From positions 1-64,000 of the forward strand of contig NZ_JACSPQ010000019.1 in NCBI RefSeq assembly GCF_014837055.1: 64,000 nucleotides of DNA, in the 5' to 3' direction. The first letter of the stretch is position 1. Each line of letters opens with the position of its first letter. Below are positions 9,119 to 18,009 of the stretch, one piece after another. This DNA is from Phocaeicola faecium. Its GTDB lineage: Bacteria; Bacteroidota; Bacteroidia; Bacteroidales; Bacteroidaceae. Both the position numbers and the translations under genes were made by a program. The notes under the pieces are model-generated. The model was not told where the DNA came from, did no database searches, and saw only the letters and a program-made list of their open reading frames with translations.

Positions 9119-11095
9119 ATGATTATGAAACTAAAATATATATTTTTATTTTCGGCTACTTTGCTGATGGGAGCTTCCTGCTCTGACTTTTTGGATAAAG
9201 CACCTATTTCAGATAATGTAGATGGTAACTTCTTTACTGCAGAAAACCAGTTAGAACCTTATTGTAACAATATGTACGGCTTATTGCCCGATCATGGTAC
9301 AGGTACAGGTACTTTCGGATACTTTACTACTGATAATAATAGTGACAATATGACGACAGTCAATCAGGTAGATAATTTTCTTCCCCAGCGTGTTCAAGTA
9401 CCTTCTAGTGGTAGTTATGGTGGTTTTGCCAACATTCGTAACTGTAACCTTTTTTTAGAACGTACTGAAGAGAATATAAAAAACGGTACATTGACTTCAA
9501 GTGACAACGTGATGCATTATATAGGTGAGATGTACTTCTTCCGTGCCTATGCTTACTTCAATTTGCTGAAGGCATACGGTGATCTTCCCATTTTAACTGA
9601 AGTGCTGAACGATGGTGACTATGCAGCCAATGTGGAAGCCAACAAACGCAAACCGCGTAACGAGGTAGCTCGCTTTATCTTAAGCGATTTGGATAATGCC
9701 ATTGAGCGGTTATACCCCAAGACAGAAGGATTTACGGCACATCGTTTGAACCGTGAATGTGCTTTATTGTTCAAATCACGGGTGGCTTTATATGAAGCTA
9801 CATGGGAAAAATATCATGCAGGTACAGCACGTGTTCCGGGTGGACCGGGATGGCCGGGTGATGCTGCTTCTTTTCATACCGATATGAATAAAGAAATAGA
9901 ATTCTTCTTAGACGAAGCCATCAAATCCGCCAAAGAAGTAGGGCTTGCTTCTTCATTAGTGCAGGATTATGCCAGCTTGTATAATCAAACCGATCTTTCG
10001 GGAGAACGTAACGAAGTTTTGTTATGGCGTATGTATAGCGAAGATGCCAAAGTACAGAATCAGGTAGTAGGAGCCACTCACGGATATGGTGCCATTGACG
10101 TGACGACAGGGACTGGAGATGATGCCCGAATAGACACTTACATTTTCGTACATGGTGACAATACCGGGTTTACCCGGTCGTTGGTAGACAGTTATCTGAT
10201 GGACAACGGTCTGCCCATTTATGCAGCTGGCAATTATTATCAGGGTGACAAGAGCTTAGAGAGTACCATGAAAAACCGTGACCCACGTCTGGTAAGTTCT
10301 GTTGCAAAACCGGGTGACAAACTCATCACCTCCAATGGGAAAGACATTATGTATCAGTATCCCGGATTGATTGCTGCCAGTGGTATCCGCGTAACCAGTA
10401 CAGGTTATATTCCGCGTAAAGGCTGGATGGACAACGACGTGACCTATAACAGCGCCTATCCTTTGGCTCTGCCTATTTTCCGTGCTGCTGAGGCGTATCT
10501 GAACTATATCGAAGCCTATTATCTGAGATATAATACGCTGGAAGATGAAACGCTAAATAAGTTTTGGACAGAACTGCGTACCCGTGCTGGCGTAGATGCA
10601 GATTATAAAAAGACCATTGAAGCTACCGATTTGACTAAAGAAATCGACTTGGCACGTTATTCAGGTACCGAGTTGGTAGACAAGACACTCTACAACATTC
10701 GTCGCGAGCGTCGCAGTGAGTTTATTGCCGAAGGTATGCGTAAGGACGATTTGTATCGTTGGCGTGCATTAGACATGATGCAGAACTATTGGATGGAAGG
10801 AATGAACTACTGGGAAGAATTCCATACCAAGTTTGAAGATGCTTGTACAGCTTGTAAACTTGACTATACAGCTCCCAATGAAGCATCCGTCAGTAAATAT
10901 CTGCGGCCGCAAGGTAAAAACGAACTGGTAAAGAAGTATAACGGATATTGTTTTGAACAAGCTAACTATCTTTCTCCTTTGTCATACGATGTATTCCGTA
11001 TGTCTACTCCTGAAGAAGGTGGAGACGTTTCTACTTCTGTAGTTTATCAGAATCCGGGATGGCCTGTGAAAGCTGGTAGCTTTGCTAACCAATAA
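9119..11095 (+). CDS. SusD-like surface glycan-binding lipoprotein (PUL 1)
   Basis: Cell-surface partner of the preceding SusC, capturing glycan and closing the barrel. 658 residues from the ATG at 9119; a second ATG two codons later is equally plausible. The signal ends in a lipobox MGASC (Cys21), followed by SDFLDK. Typical RagB/SusD features follow: LFLERTEENI, YFFRAYAYFNLLKAYGDLPIL in the N-terminal helical repeat region, and RRERRSEFIAEGMRKDDLYRWRA near the C-terminus. It ends just before a strong terminator, so the downstream sulfatase operon is probably a separate transcription unit or reached by read-through. Confidence 0.96.
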   Translation: MIMKLKYIFLFSATLLMGASCSDFLDKAPISDNVDGNFFTAENQLEPYCNNMYGLLPDHGTGTGTFGYFTTDNNSDNMTTVNQVDNFLPQRVQVPSSGSYGGFANIRNCNLFLERTEENIKNGTLTSSDNVMHYIGEMYFFRAYAYFNLLKAYGDLPILTEVLNDGDYAANVEANKRKPRNEVARFILSDLDNAIERLYPKTEGFTAHRLNRECALLFKSRVALYEATWEKYHAGTARVPGGPGWPGDAASFHTDMNKEIEFFLDEAIKSAKEVGLASSLVQDYASLYNQTDLSGERNEVLLWRMYSEDAKVQNQVVGATHGYGAIDVTTGTGDDARIDTYIFVHGDNTGFTRSLVDSYLMDNGLPIYAAGNYYQGDKSLESTMKNRDPRLVSSVAKPGDKLITSNGKDIMYQYPGLIAASGIRVTSTGYIPRKGWMDNDVTYNSAYPLALPIFRAAEAYLNYIEAYYLRYNTLEDETLNKFWTELRTRAGVDADYKKTIEATDLTKEIDLARYSGTELVDKTLYNIRRERRSEFIAEGMRKDDLYRWRALDMMQNYWMEGMNYWEEFHTKFEDACTACKLDYTAPNEASVSKYLRPQGKNELVKKYNGYCFEQANYLSPLSYDVFRMSTPEEGGDVSTSVVYQNPGWPVKAGSFANQ

Positions 11096-11128
11096 TAATA
11101 GAACTCTTTTTAATCTATTATAAATGAG

Positions 11129-11213
11129 GCGTGCCAAAGATGGGGGAATACTTAATCGGAAAATTTAAGCAGGTTCTAAGTATTTTTCCTATCTTTGGTA
11201 CGTCTCTTTTTTT
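11129..11213 (+). terminator. long rho-independent terminator after susCD
   Basis: The arm GCGTGCCAAAGAT continuing into GGGGAATACTTA (from 11129) pairs with TAAGTATTTTTCC and ATCTTTGGTACG (to 11202). Seven to eight T residues follow after TCTC. The stem is long with few mismatches. This separates the highly expressed susCD pair from the enzyme genes. Confidence 0.8.
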
Positions 11214-11264
11214 ACATTAGAAACTGAAATCATAAATTAAATAGAAATTTGGTTCTTCCTTAAT

Positions 11265-12728
11265 ATGAAGCTGATACAATTCGTTTATACCTCTGCTTTG
11301 GGTGTTGTATTTCCGCTTTCGGTATGTTCCCAACCGGAATCCAAGCCTTTGCGTCCCAATCTGGTTTTTATTATGGCCGATCAGTTCAGGGGCGATGCCA
11401 TGGGATGTATGGGAAAGGAACCTGTGCAAACACCGAACCTTGACCGTCTGGCTTCCGAAGGTATTCTTTTCACTGATGCCGTAAGCAGCTATCCGGTATC
11501 TTCGCCTGCGCGAGCCATGCTGATGACGGGGATGTATCCGACTGCCAACGGAGTGACGGGTAACTGCAACTCACAGCACACCCCTTACGGTGTGGAGCTT
11601 TCGGAAGATGCTGTCTGTTGGAGTGATGTACTGAAGAAAGAAGGTTATCGCACCGCTTACATCGGTAAATGGCATCTCGATGCCCCTCATCGGCCGTATG
11701 TGGATACTTATAACAATCGGGGAGAGATAGCTTGGAACGAATGGTGTCCGCCCGAACGCCGGCATGGTTTCGACAAATGGATTGCTTACGGTACTTACGA
11801 CAATCATCTGAGACCTATGTATTGGGATACGGAGGCCGGACGAGAGGAGTTTTACTATGTTAACCAGTGGGGACCGGCTTACGAGGCCGATCGCGCCATC
11901 GAATTTATCCGTTCTGAAGGCACACTTCCTGACCGTCCCTTTGCTTTGGTGGTATCCATGAATCCCCCGCATACGGGTTATGAGTTAGTGCCCGAATCGT
12001 ATAAGCGGTTGTATGATTCGATTGATGTGGAGGCATTGGCCCGACAGTTGCCTTACATTCCGGAAAAGGGCACGCCCAAAGGCGATTATTTCCGTGAAAA
12101 CATCCGCAATTACTACGCTTGTATCACCGGGGTGGATGAACACGTAGGACGTATTATCCAAGCTTTGAAAGATTGCGGTATATATGACAATACCATTATC
12201 ATTTTTACTTCCGACCACGGTGTATGTATGGGCGGACACGGAGTGGAAGGCAAGGACGTATTTTACGAGGAATCTATGCGTATTCCTATGATTTGTTGCT
12301 GGAAGAACAAGCTGCATCCGCAGAAAAGCAATCTGCCTGTGGCGTTTGCCGATCTGTATCCAACCCTGCTTTCGTTGATGGGAATGGAGGCACAGATACC
12401 GGCCTGCGTGCAGACACGAAACTGGAAACGACTGCTGCTGGATGAAGAAATTCAGACGCCTGAAGATGCTTTCCAACCTTATTACTACTGCATACCTTCG
12501 GATTCCACTTCCGGAAGACGCGGTATTCGAACCTCCCGCTACACGTATGTGACGGAGGTGGAAGAAGGTCGGCCCGTGCGTGTATGGTTGTATGACCGAC
12601 TTCGTGACCCGAACCAGTTACATAACATTGCGGAAAGCCAACCGGCTCTTTGTGATTCGCTGAAACGAACTCTTTCCTCATGGCTCGAACAGACCCATGA
12701 CTCATTTGCAAAATACTTGAAACAATGA
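11265..12728 (+). CDS. S1-family sulfatase, serine type
   Basis: Hydrolyses a sulfate ester on a glycan, probably in the periplasm or at the surface. 487 residues; hydrophobic N-terminus ends in PLSVCSQ, which could be a lipobox (Cys21) or a cleaved signal. The metal-site start NLVFIMADQFRGDAMGC is followed by the formylglycine motif SSPAR at 79-83 with TG at 88-89. The precursor residue is Ser79 rather than Cys, so activation needs an anaerobic radical-SAM maturase, which is not in this window. HGVCMGGHG lies near residue 320. The stop overlaps the fucosidase start by 4 bp (ATGA), showing translational coupling. Sulfate position and sugar cannot be deduced. Confidence 0.95.
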   Translation: MKLIQFVYTSALGVVFPLSVCSQPESKPLRPNLVFIMADQFRGDAMGCMGKEPVQTPNLDRLASEGILFTDAVSSYPVSSPARAMLMTGMYPTANGVTGNCNSQHTPYGVELSEDAVCWSDVLKKEGYRTAYIGKWHLDAPHRPYVDTYNNRGEIAWNEWCPPERRHGFDKWIAYGTYDNHLRPMYWDTEAGREEFYYVNQWGPAYEADRAIEFIRSEGTLPDRPFALVVSMNPPHTGYELVPESYKRLYDSIDVEALARQLPYIPEKGTPKGDYFRENIRNYYACITGVDEHVGRIIQALKDCGIYDNTIIIFTSDHGVCMGGHGVEGKDVFYEESMRIPMICCWKNKLHPQKSNLPVAFADLYPTLLSLMGMEAQIPACVQTRNWKRLLLDEEIQTPEDAFQPYYYCIPSDSTSGRRGIRTSRYTYVTEVEEGRPVRVWLYDRLRDPNQLHNIAESQPALCDSLKRTLSSWLEQTHDSFAKYLKQ

Positions 12729-14137
12729 ATATGAAAAAGACATTATTGACTCTGCTGACATTGTTCGCCTTCTGTGCGACAACTATCGTTGCCCGAAATA
12801 CCGACCATGAGGGGCCCTGTCCGGCTCCCCATCAGCTTAAATGGCATGAAGCCGAACTGGGGGTGGTATTCCATTATGACCTGCACGTGTTCGACGGACT
12901 GGTGTATGGACAAGGCAACAACCGTATCAACCCGATTGAAGATTATAACATTTTCCATCCCGACCGGCTCGACACCGACCAGTGGATAAAATCGGCCAAG
13001 GCTGCCGGAGCCAAGTTTGCTATTCTCACGGCTACCCACGAAACCGGATTCGGGCTGTGGCAGAGTGACGTAAATCCCTACTGTATGAAAGCATTGAAAT
13101 GGCGCGACGGAAAGGGAGACATCGTGCGTGACTTTGTGAACTCCTGCCGCAAGTACGGCTTACAGCCGGGCATTTACATCGGTATCCGCTGGAACTCTCT
13201 GTTAGGTATCCATAACTTCAAGGCAGAAGGTGAAGGTGAGTTTGCCCGTAACCGTCAGGAGTGGTACAAACACTTGTGTGAAAAGATGGTGACAGAACTC
13301 TGTACCCACTACGGAGACCTTTTCATGATTTGGTTTGACGGCGGTGCCGACGATCCGAAGGGGATGGGCCCCGATGTGGAACCCATCGTCAACAAATACC
13401 AGCCTGAATGTCTGTTCTATCATAATGTAAACCGCGCCGACCTCCGCTGGGGTGGTTCGGAAAGCGGTACCGTGGGTTATCCCTGCTGGTCGAGCTTTCC
13501 TTATCCGTACAGCCACAGTAATGCTACCGATGGAGTGGCCGACCATAACAAGTTGTTGGCACACGGTGACCCTGACGGTAAGTTTTGGGTGCCTGCTATG
13601 GCCGACGCGCCCCTGCGCGGATACAACGGGCGGCACGAATGGTTTTGGGAACCGGGTGATGATGACAAGGCCGTTTATCCGCTGGAAAACCTGATGGAGA
13701 TGTACGAAAAGTCAGTAGGTCGCAACGCTACGCTGATGATAGGTCTTACTCCTAACCCCGACGGACTGATTCCGGATGGAGACGTGCGCCGCCTGCAGGA
13801 ATGGGGAGCTGAAATATCCCGCCGCTTTGGTCAGCCGCTGGCGCAGACTTCGGCCACGGGCAAAAAGAAAGTGTCGCTTTCAGTCAGCAAGGCACAGCCA
13901 GTGAATTACTATCAGATTCAGGAAGACATTACCGGCGGAGAACGTATCCGTGCTTACCGGGTAGAAGCTCTGGTGAATGGCAAGTGGACCACCGTGGCAA
14001 AAGGTACTTCCGTAGGGCACAAGCGTATTGAATCTTTTCCTGCCGTAGAATCCAAATCCTTTCGTCTGGTGGTGGAACAGTGTACGGCGGAACCTCTCAT
14101 CCGAAATTTCAGTATTTATCATGTAAACTCTAAATAG
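12725..14137 (+). CDS. GH29-family alpha-L-fucosidase
   Basis: Exo-glycosidase releasing alpha-linked L-fucose, or a closely related sugar, from glycans. 470 residues with a signal peptide ending near TTIVA. The GH29 barrel is recognisable from WHEAELGVVFHYDLHVFD, the segment LTATHETGFGLWQS (equivalent to the usual KHHDGF motif) and MIWFDGG, where Asp205 is the expected catalytic nucleophile. A short beta-rich C-terminal part follows (residues ~370-470: VNYYQIQEDI, RLVVEQCTAEP). Set between two sulfatases in an overlapping operon, it suggests a sulfated fucosylated substrate such as mucin O-glycan. The ATHE variant of the conserved HHD segment means substrate preference could differ from standard fucosidases. 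Confidence 0.9.
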   Translation: MNMKKTLLTLLTLFAFCATTIVARNTDHEGPCPAPHQLKWHEAELGVVFHYDLHVFDGLVYGQGNNRINPIEDYNIFHPDRLDTDQWIKSAKAAGAKFAILTATHETGFGLWQSDVNPYCMKALKWRDGKGDIVRDFVNSCRKYGLQPGIYIGIRWNSLLGIHNFKAEGEGEFARNRQEWYKHLCEKMVTELCTHYGDLFMIWFDGGADDPKGMGPDVEPIVNKYQPECLFYHNVNRADLRWGGSESGTVGYPCWSSFPYPYSHSNATDGVADHNKLLAHGDPDGKFWVPAMADAPLRGYNGRHEWFWEPGDDDKAVYPLENLMEMYEKSVGRNATLMIGLTPNPDGLIPDGDVRRLQEWGAEISRRFGQPLAQTSATGKKKVSLSVSKAQPVNYYQIQEDITGGERIRAYRVEALVNGKWTTVAKGTSVGHKRIESFPAVESKSFRLVVEQCTAEPLIRNFSIYHVNSK

Positions 14138-14150
14138 AAACACAGATACC

Positions 14151-15692
14151 ATGAATAAAAAATTATTGGCACTTCTTGGAATAGCTCCCGTGCTTTCTCC
14201 ATTACATGCCCTGACCGGTGAATGCCCCGATTCGCGTCCGAACATCATTTTCTTTTTGGTGGACGATATGGGATGGCAGGACACTTCGCTTCCTTTCTGG
14301 ACGGAGAAGACAATGTATAATGAACGTTACGAAACACCTAACATGGAGCGTCTGGCCCGTCAGGGAATGATGTTTACGCAGGCTTACGCTTCGAGCATCA
14401 GTTCTCCCACCCGCTGCAGCTTGATGACGGGAGCTAATGCTGCCCGTCACCGCGTGACTAACTGGACTTTGCAGAAAGACAAGACCACCGATGCCTCAAG
14501 CGATGTGCTGCAACTGCCTGACTGGAATTACAACGGTATTGCTCAAGTAGAAGGTACGAACCATACTTTTGTAGCCAAGTCGTTTGTGCAATATCTGAAA
14601 GACAGCGGCTATCATACGATTCATTGCGGAAAGGCGCATTGGGGAGCTATCGACACTCCGGGAGAAAACCCCTGCCACTTCGGTTTTGAAACGAACATTG
14701 CCGGACATGCGGCAGGCGGACTGGCAACTTACCTGAGCGAACAGAGTTACGGACACGATGAGAAAGGCAATCCCACCTCGTTAATGTCGGTGCCGGGACT
14801 GGAGAAATACTGGAAAACGGGTACTTTCATCACCGAAGCACTGACAAAAGAAGCCTTGAAAGCTCTTGACAAGGCCAAGAAATATAATCAGCCGTTCTAT
14901 CTCTATATGTCTCACTATGCCATCCACATCCCGATTGACAAGGACATGCGCTTTTATGACAAATACAAGAAAAAAGGCATGTCGGATAAGGAAGCTGCCT
15001 ATGCTTCCCTCATCGAAGGCATGGACAAGAGTCTGGGCGACATCATGGATTGGCTGGAAAAGAACGGGGAGGCTGACAATACCATCATCCTGTTCTGCGG
15101 TGACAACGGAGGATATGCCACCGGCAGAGAATGGAGGGACGAGCCGCTCTATACGCAGAATGCACCTCTTACCTGCGGGAAAGGTTCGGCTTACGAAGGC
15201 GGTATCCGCGAACCGATGATTGTGAGCTGGCCGGGCGTGACACAACCCAACACCCGCTGCGACAAATATGTTATCGTGGAAGACTATTTTCCCAGTATTC
15301 TCGAAATGGCGGGTATTACCGACTGGAAGGCACCGCAGACCGTGGACGGCGTGAGCTTTGTTCCTTTGCTTAAGCAGACCGGCGATCCGTCGGAGGGCAG
15401 AAGCCTTTATTGGAACTGTCCAAACTTGTGGGGAGAACGAGGACCGGGCATCGGAGCCACCTGCACCGTGCGTCAGGGAAAATGGAAACTGATTTATTTC
15501 TATGAAACGGGTAAGAAAGAATTGTATGATATTCCAGCCGACATTAGCGAGAAGCATAATCTTGCCGATCGTTATCCGGAAGTGGTGAAATCTCTTTCAG
15601 CCAATCTCGGCGAGTTTCTCCGCAGTTCGGGTGCACAGCGTCCTTCATTCAAAAAAAACGGAAAGCCCTGTCCTTGGCCGGACGAAATATGA
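14151..15692 (+). CDS. second S1-family sulfatase, serine type
   Basis: Sulfate-ester hydrolase of 513 residues, starting 13 bp after the fucosidase stop, so in the same operon. Signal peptide to about residue 20, then NIIFFLVDDMGWQD (metal-binding Asp pair), and the formylglycine motif SSPTR at 84-88 followed by TG at 93-94. Ser84 is the predicted formylglycine precursor. Further motifs are HCGKAHWG, ILFCGDNGGY and GKGSAYEGGIREPMI, all normal for the family. It differs considerably from the first sulfatase, so the two probably remove sulfate from different positions or sugars. The operon ends at the repeat that follows. Confidence 0.95.
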   Translation: MNKKLLALLGIAPVLSPLHALTGECPDSRPNIIFFLVDDMGWQDTSLPFWTEKTMYNERYETPNMERLARQGMMFTQAYASSISSPTRCSLMTGANAARHRVTNWTLQKDKTTDASSDVLQLPDWNYNGIAQVEGTNHTFVAKSFVQYLKDSGYHTIHCGKAHWGAIDTPGENPCHFGFETNIAGHAAGGLATYLSEQSYGHDEKGNPTSLMSVPGLEKYWKTGTFITEALTKEALKALDKAKKYNQPFYLYMSHYAIHIPIDKDMRFYDKYKKKGMSDKEAAYASLIEGMDKSLGDIMDWLEKNGEADNTIILFCGDNGGYATGREWRDEPLYTQNAPLTCGKGSAYEGGIREPMIVSWPGVTQPNTRCDKYVIVEDYFPSILEMAGITDWKAPQTVDGVSFVPLLKQTGDPSEGRSLYWNCPNLWGERGPGIGATCTVRQGKWKLIYFYETGKKELYDIPADISEKHNLADRYPEVVKSLSANLGEFLRSSGAQRPSFKKNGKPCPWPDEI

Positions 15693-15734
15693 CCTTGTAG
15701 AAAACGTGCTTGCGCTTGGTTTTATGCGTAAGTA

Positions 15735-15848
15735 CATTTCCAAACACACCAAAAACGCTACCCATAGAGTGGCTGAGTCTTTCGAATAGAATTACCTGAT
15801 TCTACCGCAAGAGTTGGTCAACACTAACGGTAGCGTTTTTCGGTATAA
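15735..15848. repeat. intergenic modular repeat, copy 2
   Basis: Perfect 12-bp terminal inverted arms AAAAACGCTACC (15751-15762) and GGTAGCGTTTTT (15829-15840), each ending in a homopolymer suitable for a terminator on either strand. CTACC recurs at 15758 and 15802 (44 bp). It is nearly identical to copy 1 and in the same orientation. It lies between the sulfatase operon and the glycosylation cassette. Confidence 0.87.
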
Positions 15849-15857
15849 AAGAAAACA

Positions 15858-15887
15858 TTGATATTCGCCGGAAAACTTTTATCTTTG
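15858..15887 (+). promoter_or_regulatory. promoter of the glycosylation cassette
   Basis: TTG at 15858-15860, a 19-bp spacer and TATCTTTG at 15880-15887 match the Bacteroidota housekeeping promoter. The start codon follows 22 bp downstream. Confidence 0.8.
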
Positions 15888-15909
15888 CGTCTGACAAAAC
15901 GCAATAATC

Positions 15910-17625
15910 ATGGGTAAGCAAAGTGACAAATATGTGTGGATATTGGCGGGTGTCTGTATCCTTTCGTTATTTCTTTTTCTTGGCGAATCGCTGTTCAATA
16001 CGCGGGGCGAACCGCGGGAGGCGATAGTTGCCTACTCGATGCTGGACAAGGGGAACTGGATTCTTCCGGTGAACAACGGGGTGGATATGGCGTATAAACC
16101 GCCTTTGTTCCACTGGTGCATCGCGCTGATTTCTTCCATCGTGGGTGGCGTTACGGAGTACACGTCGCGTATGCCTTCGGCACTGTCGCTGATGGTAATG
16201 GTTATGGCGGGCTATGCTTTCTATGCCAAACGGCGGGGGAAGGAGCTTGCCTTCGTCATGGGACTGATTACGTTGACCAACTTCGAGGTTCACCGCGCAG
16301 GGACGAACTGTCGGGTGGATATGTTGTTGTCCGCACTCATGGTGTTGGCACTTTATCAGCTCTATAAATGGGGAGAAAAGCGTTTGCAGGGTGTTCCGTG
16401 GATAGGTATTCTCTGCCTGAGCGGGGCGTTCCTCACCAAAGGTCCGGTAGGAGCCGTGTTGCCTTGCTTGGTGGTAGCGGTCTTTTTATGGATTCGCGGC
16501 ATGAAGTTTTGGCGAATCTTCTATTCTTTCTTCGGGGTATTCATTGCCTCGTGTGTGCTTCCGTTCGTATGGTACTGGGCGGCTTACCAGCAAGGAGGCG
16601 ATAAATTCTTACAGTTGGTTTTGGAAGAAAACGTACTGCGTTTCCTCGGCAAGATGACGTACGAATCGCACGAAAATCCGGCGTATTACAACGTAATTAC
16701 GGTAGTGGCGGGATATGTTCCTTATACCCTGTTGGTGCTGATATCTTTATTTGCACTGAAATATAAGAAGATACAGGGGAAGCCCCGCGAATGGTGGACG
16801 CGCTTCCGCACGTATATCCGACAGATGGACGACGCCCGGCTGTTTTCGCTGCTCAGCATCGTCCTCATCTTTGTGTTCTACTGCATCCCCAAGAGCAAAC
16901 GCAGCGTGTACCTGCTGCCCATTTATCCGTTCATCGCTTACTTCTTGGCAGAATACATCCTTTACCTGCTGCGCGTGCGCCCGGTGGTGATAAAGGTTTT
17001 CGGCAGCATCATGGCTTCGCTGGCAATCATCCTGTTGGCGGTATTTTTCTCGCTCCGTATGGGATGGATACCTGAAACCATTTTTTCAGGACGACATGCG
17101 GCAGAGAACGTTGCTTTCATGCGGGCGCTGGGAACGGTTCCTTTGGGATTTGTTTCCTACACCCTGATAGGAATCATGCTCATCGCCATCAAGTCTTTCT
17201 TCTCGACGATACGGAACACGAAATTCGACAATACAAGGCATTACGACGTTATAGTTCTGATATTCTCCATCTTCCTGCTGCTCGACGGACTGCTTACTCC
17301 TACCGTGCTGAATGTAAAGTCCGACAAGCCGGTGGCGGAACAGATTGCATCGTTCGTACCAGAGGGTACTCTTTATGTTTACATGCCCAACCAAGTAAAA
17401 GGCAACCCGATGCGCCCGTTTACGGTGAACTTTTATTTAGGCGACCGCATCGTACCCTTTGAAGATTTCATGCCGGAGGAAGGTTACCTGATAATCGGAG
17501 AAGAGAACATCGGAACGTTTACCGAAAATTATGGAGGCTATCAGATAAAAGAGGTTTATAACAGCCATCACCGCAGTTGCGACGACCGCAAAACCATCTG
17601 TCTGTATCAGTTCAGAAAGGAATAA
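15910..17625 (+). CDS. ArnT-like lipid-linked sugar transferase (GT83/PMT_2 type)
   Basis: Integral inner-membrane glycosyltransferase that moves a sugar from a polyprenyl-phosphate carrier to an acceptor at the periplasmic face. 571 residues with about twelve hydrophobic segments and a soluble C-terminal domain. Diagnostic motifs of the ArnT/PMT_2 family are ESLFNTRGEPREA near residue 27 (the acidic catalytic loop) and MAYKPPLFHW near residue 65, then LTKGPVGAVLP. The next two genes supply a flippase and a polyprenyl-phosphate sugar synthase, so the trio forms a complete pathway. The acceptor could be lipid A, a glycoprotein or another envelope glycan. Confidence 0.88.
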   Translation: MGKQSDKYVWILAGVCILSLFLFLGESLFNTRGEPREAIVAYSMLDKGNWILPVNNGVDMAYKPPLFHWCIALISSIVGGVTEYTSRMPSALSLMVMVMAGYAFYAKRRGKELAFVMGLITLTNFEVHRAGTNCRVDMLLSALMVLALYQLYKWGEKRLQGVPWIGILCLSGAFLTKGPVGAVLPCLVVAVFLWIRGMKFWRIFYSFFGVFIASCVLPFVWYWAAYQQGGDKFLQLVLEENVLRFLGKMTYESHENPAYYNVITVVAGYVPYTLLVLISLFALKYKKIQGKPREWWTRFRTYIRQMDDARLFSLLSIVLIFVFYCIPKSKRSVYLLPIYPFIAYFLAEYILYLLRVRPVVIKVFGSIMASLAIILLAVFFSLRMGWIPETIFSGRHAAENVAFMRALGTVPLGFVSYTLIGIMLIAIKSFFSTIRNTKFDNTRHYDVIVLIFSIFLLLDGLLTPTVLNVKSDKPVAEQIASFVPEGTLYVYMPNQVKGNPMRPFTVNFYLGDRIVPFEDFMPEEGYLIIGEENIGTFTENYGGYQIKEVYNSHHRSCDDRKTICLYQFRKE

Positions 17626-17628
17626 GCC

Positions 17629-18003
17629 ATGAGAAACAAACAGTGGATAGGCGAAGCGGTGCGTTTCGGCATTGTGGGCGTGGGGGCGACTGCCCTGCAT
17701 TACGGCATTTATTACCTCTTACAGCAGGTTATCAACGTAAACGTGGCTTATACGGTGGGTTATGCGGTTTCGTTTGTCGCCAATTTTTACGCCACGTCTT
17801 ACTTTACGTTCGGCACGTCTCCTTCGTGGAAAAAACTGTTCGGTATGGGAGCTGCCCACGGTGTGAATTACCTGCTTCATATTCTGCTGCTGAATGTTTT
17901 TCTTTGGATGGGCATCCCGAAGGTGTGGGCGCCGTTTCCGGTGTTCGCCGTGGTCATCCCGGTAAACTTTCTGCTTGTGAGATTTGTATTTAAACGTAAA
18001 TAA
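17629..18003 (+). CDS. GtrA-family membrane protein (putative polyprenyl-phosphate sugar flippase)
   Basis: 124 residues, four hydrophobic segments, with the GtrA start pattern VRFGIVGVGATALHYGIYY and the family-typical YTVGYAVSFVANFYATSYFTF. GtrA proteins are thought to flip undecaprenyl-phosphate-linked monosaccharides to the periplasm. It lies 3 bp after the ArnT-like gene and 6 bp before the GT2 gene, so it is certainly co-transcribed. Confidence 0.9.
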   Translation: MRNKQWIGEAVRFGIVGVGATALHYGIYYLLQQVINVNVAYTVGYAVSFVANFYATSYFTFGTSPSWKKLFGMGAAHGVNYLLHILLLNVFLWMGIPKVWAPFPVFAVVIPVNFLLVRFVFKRK

Positions 18004-18009
18004 GATACT

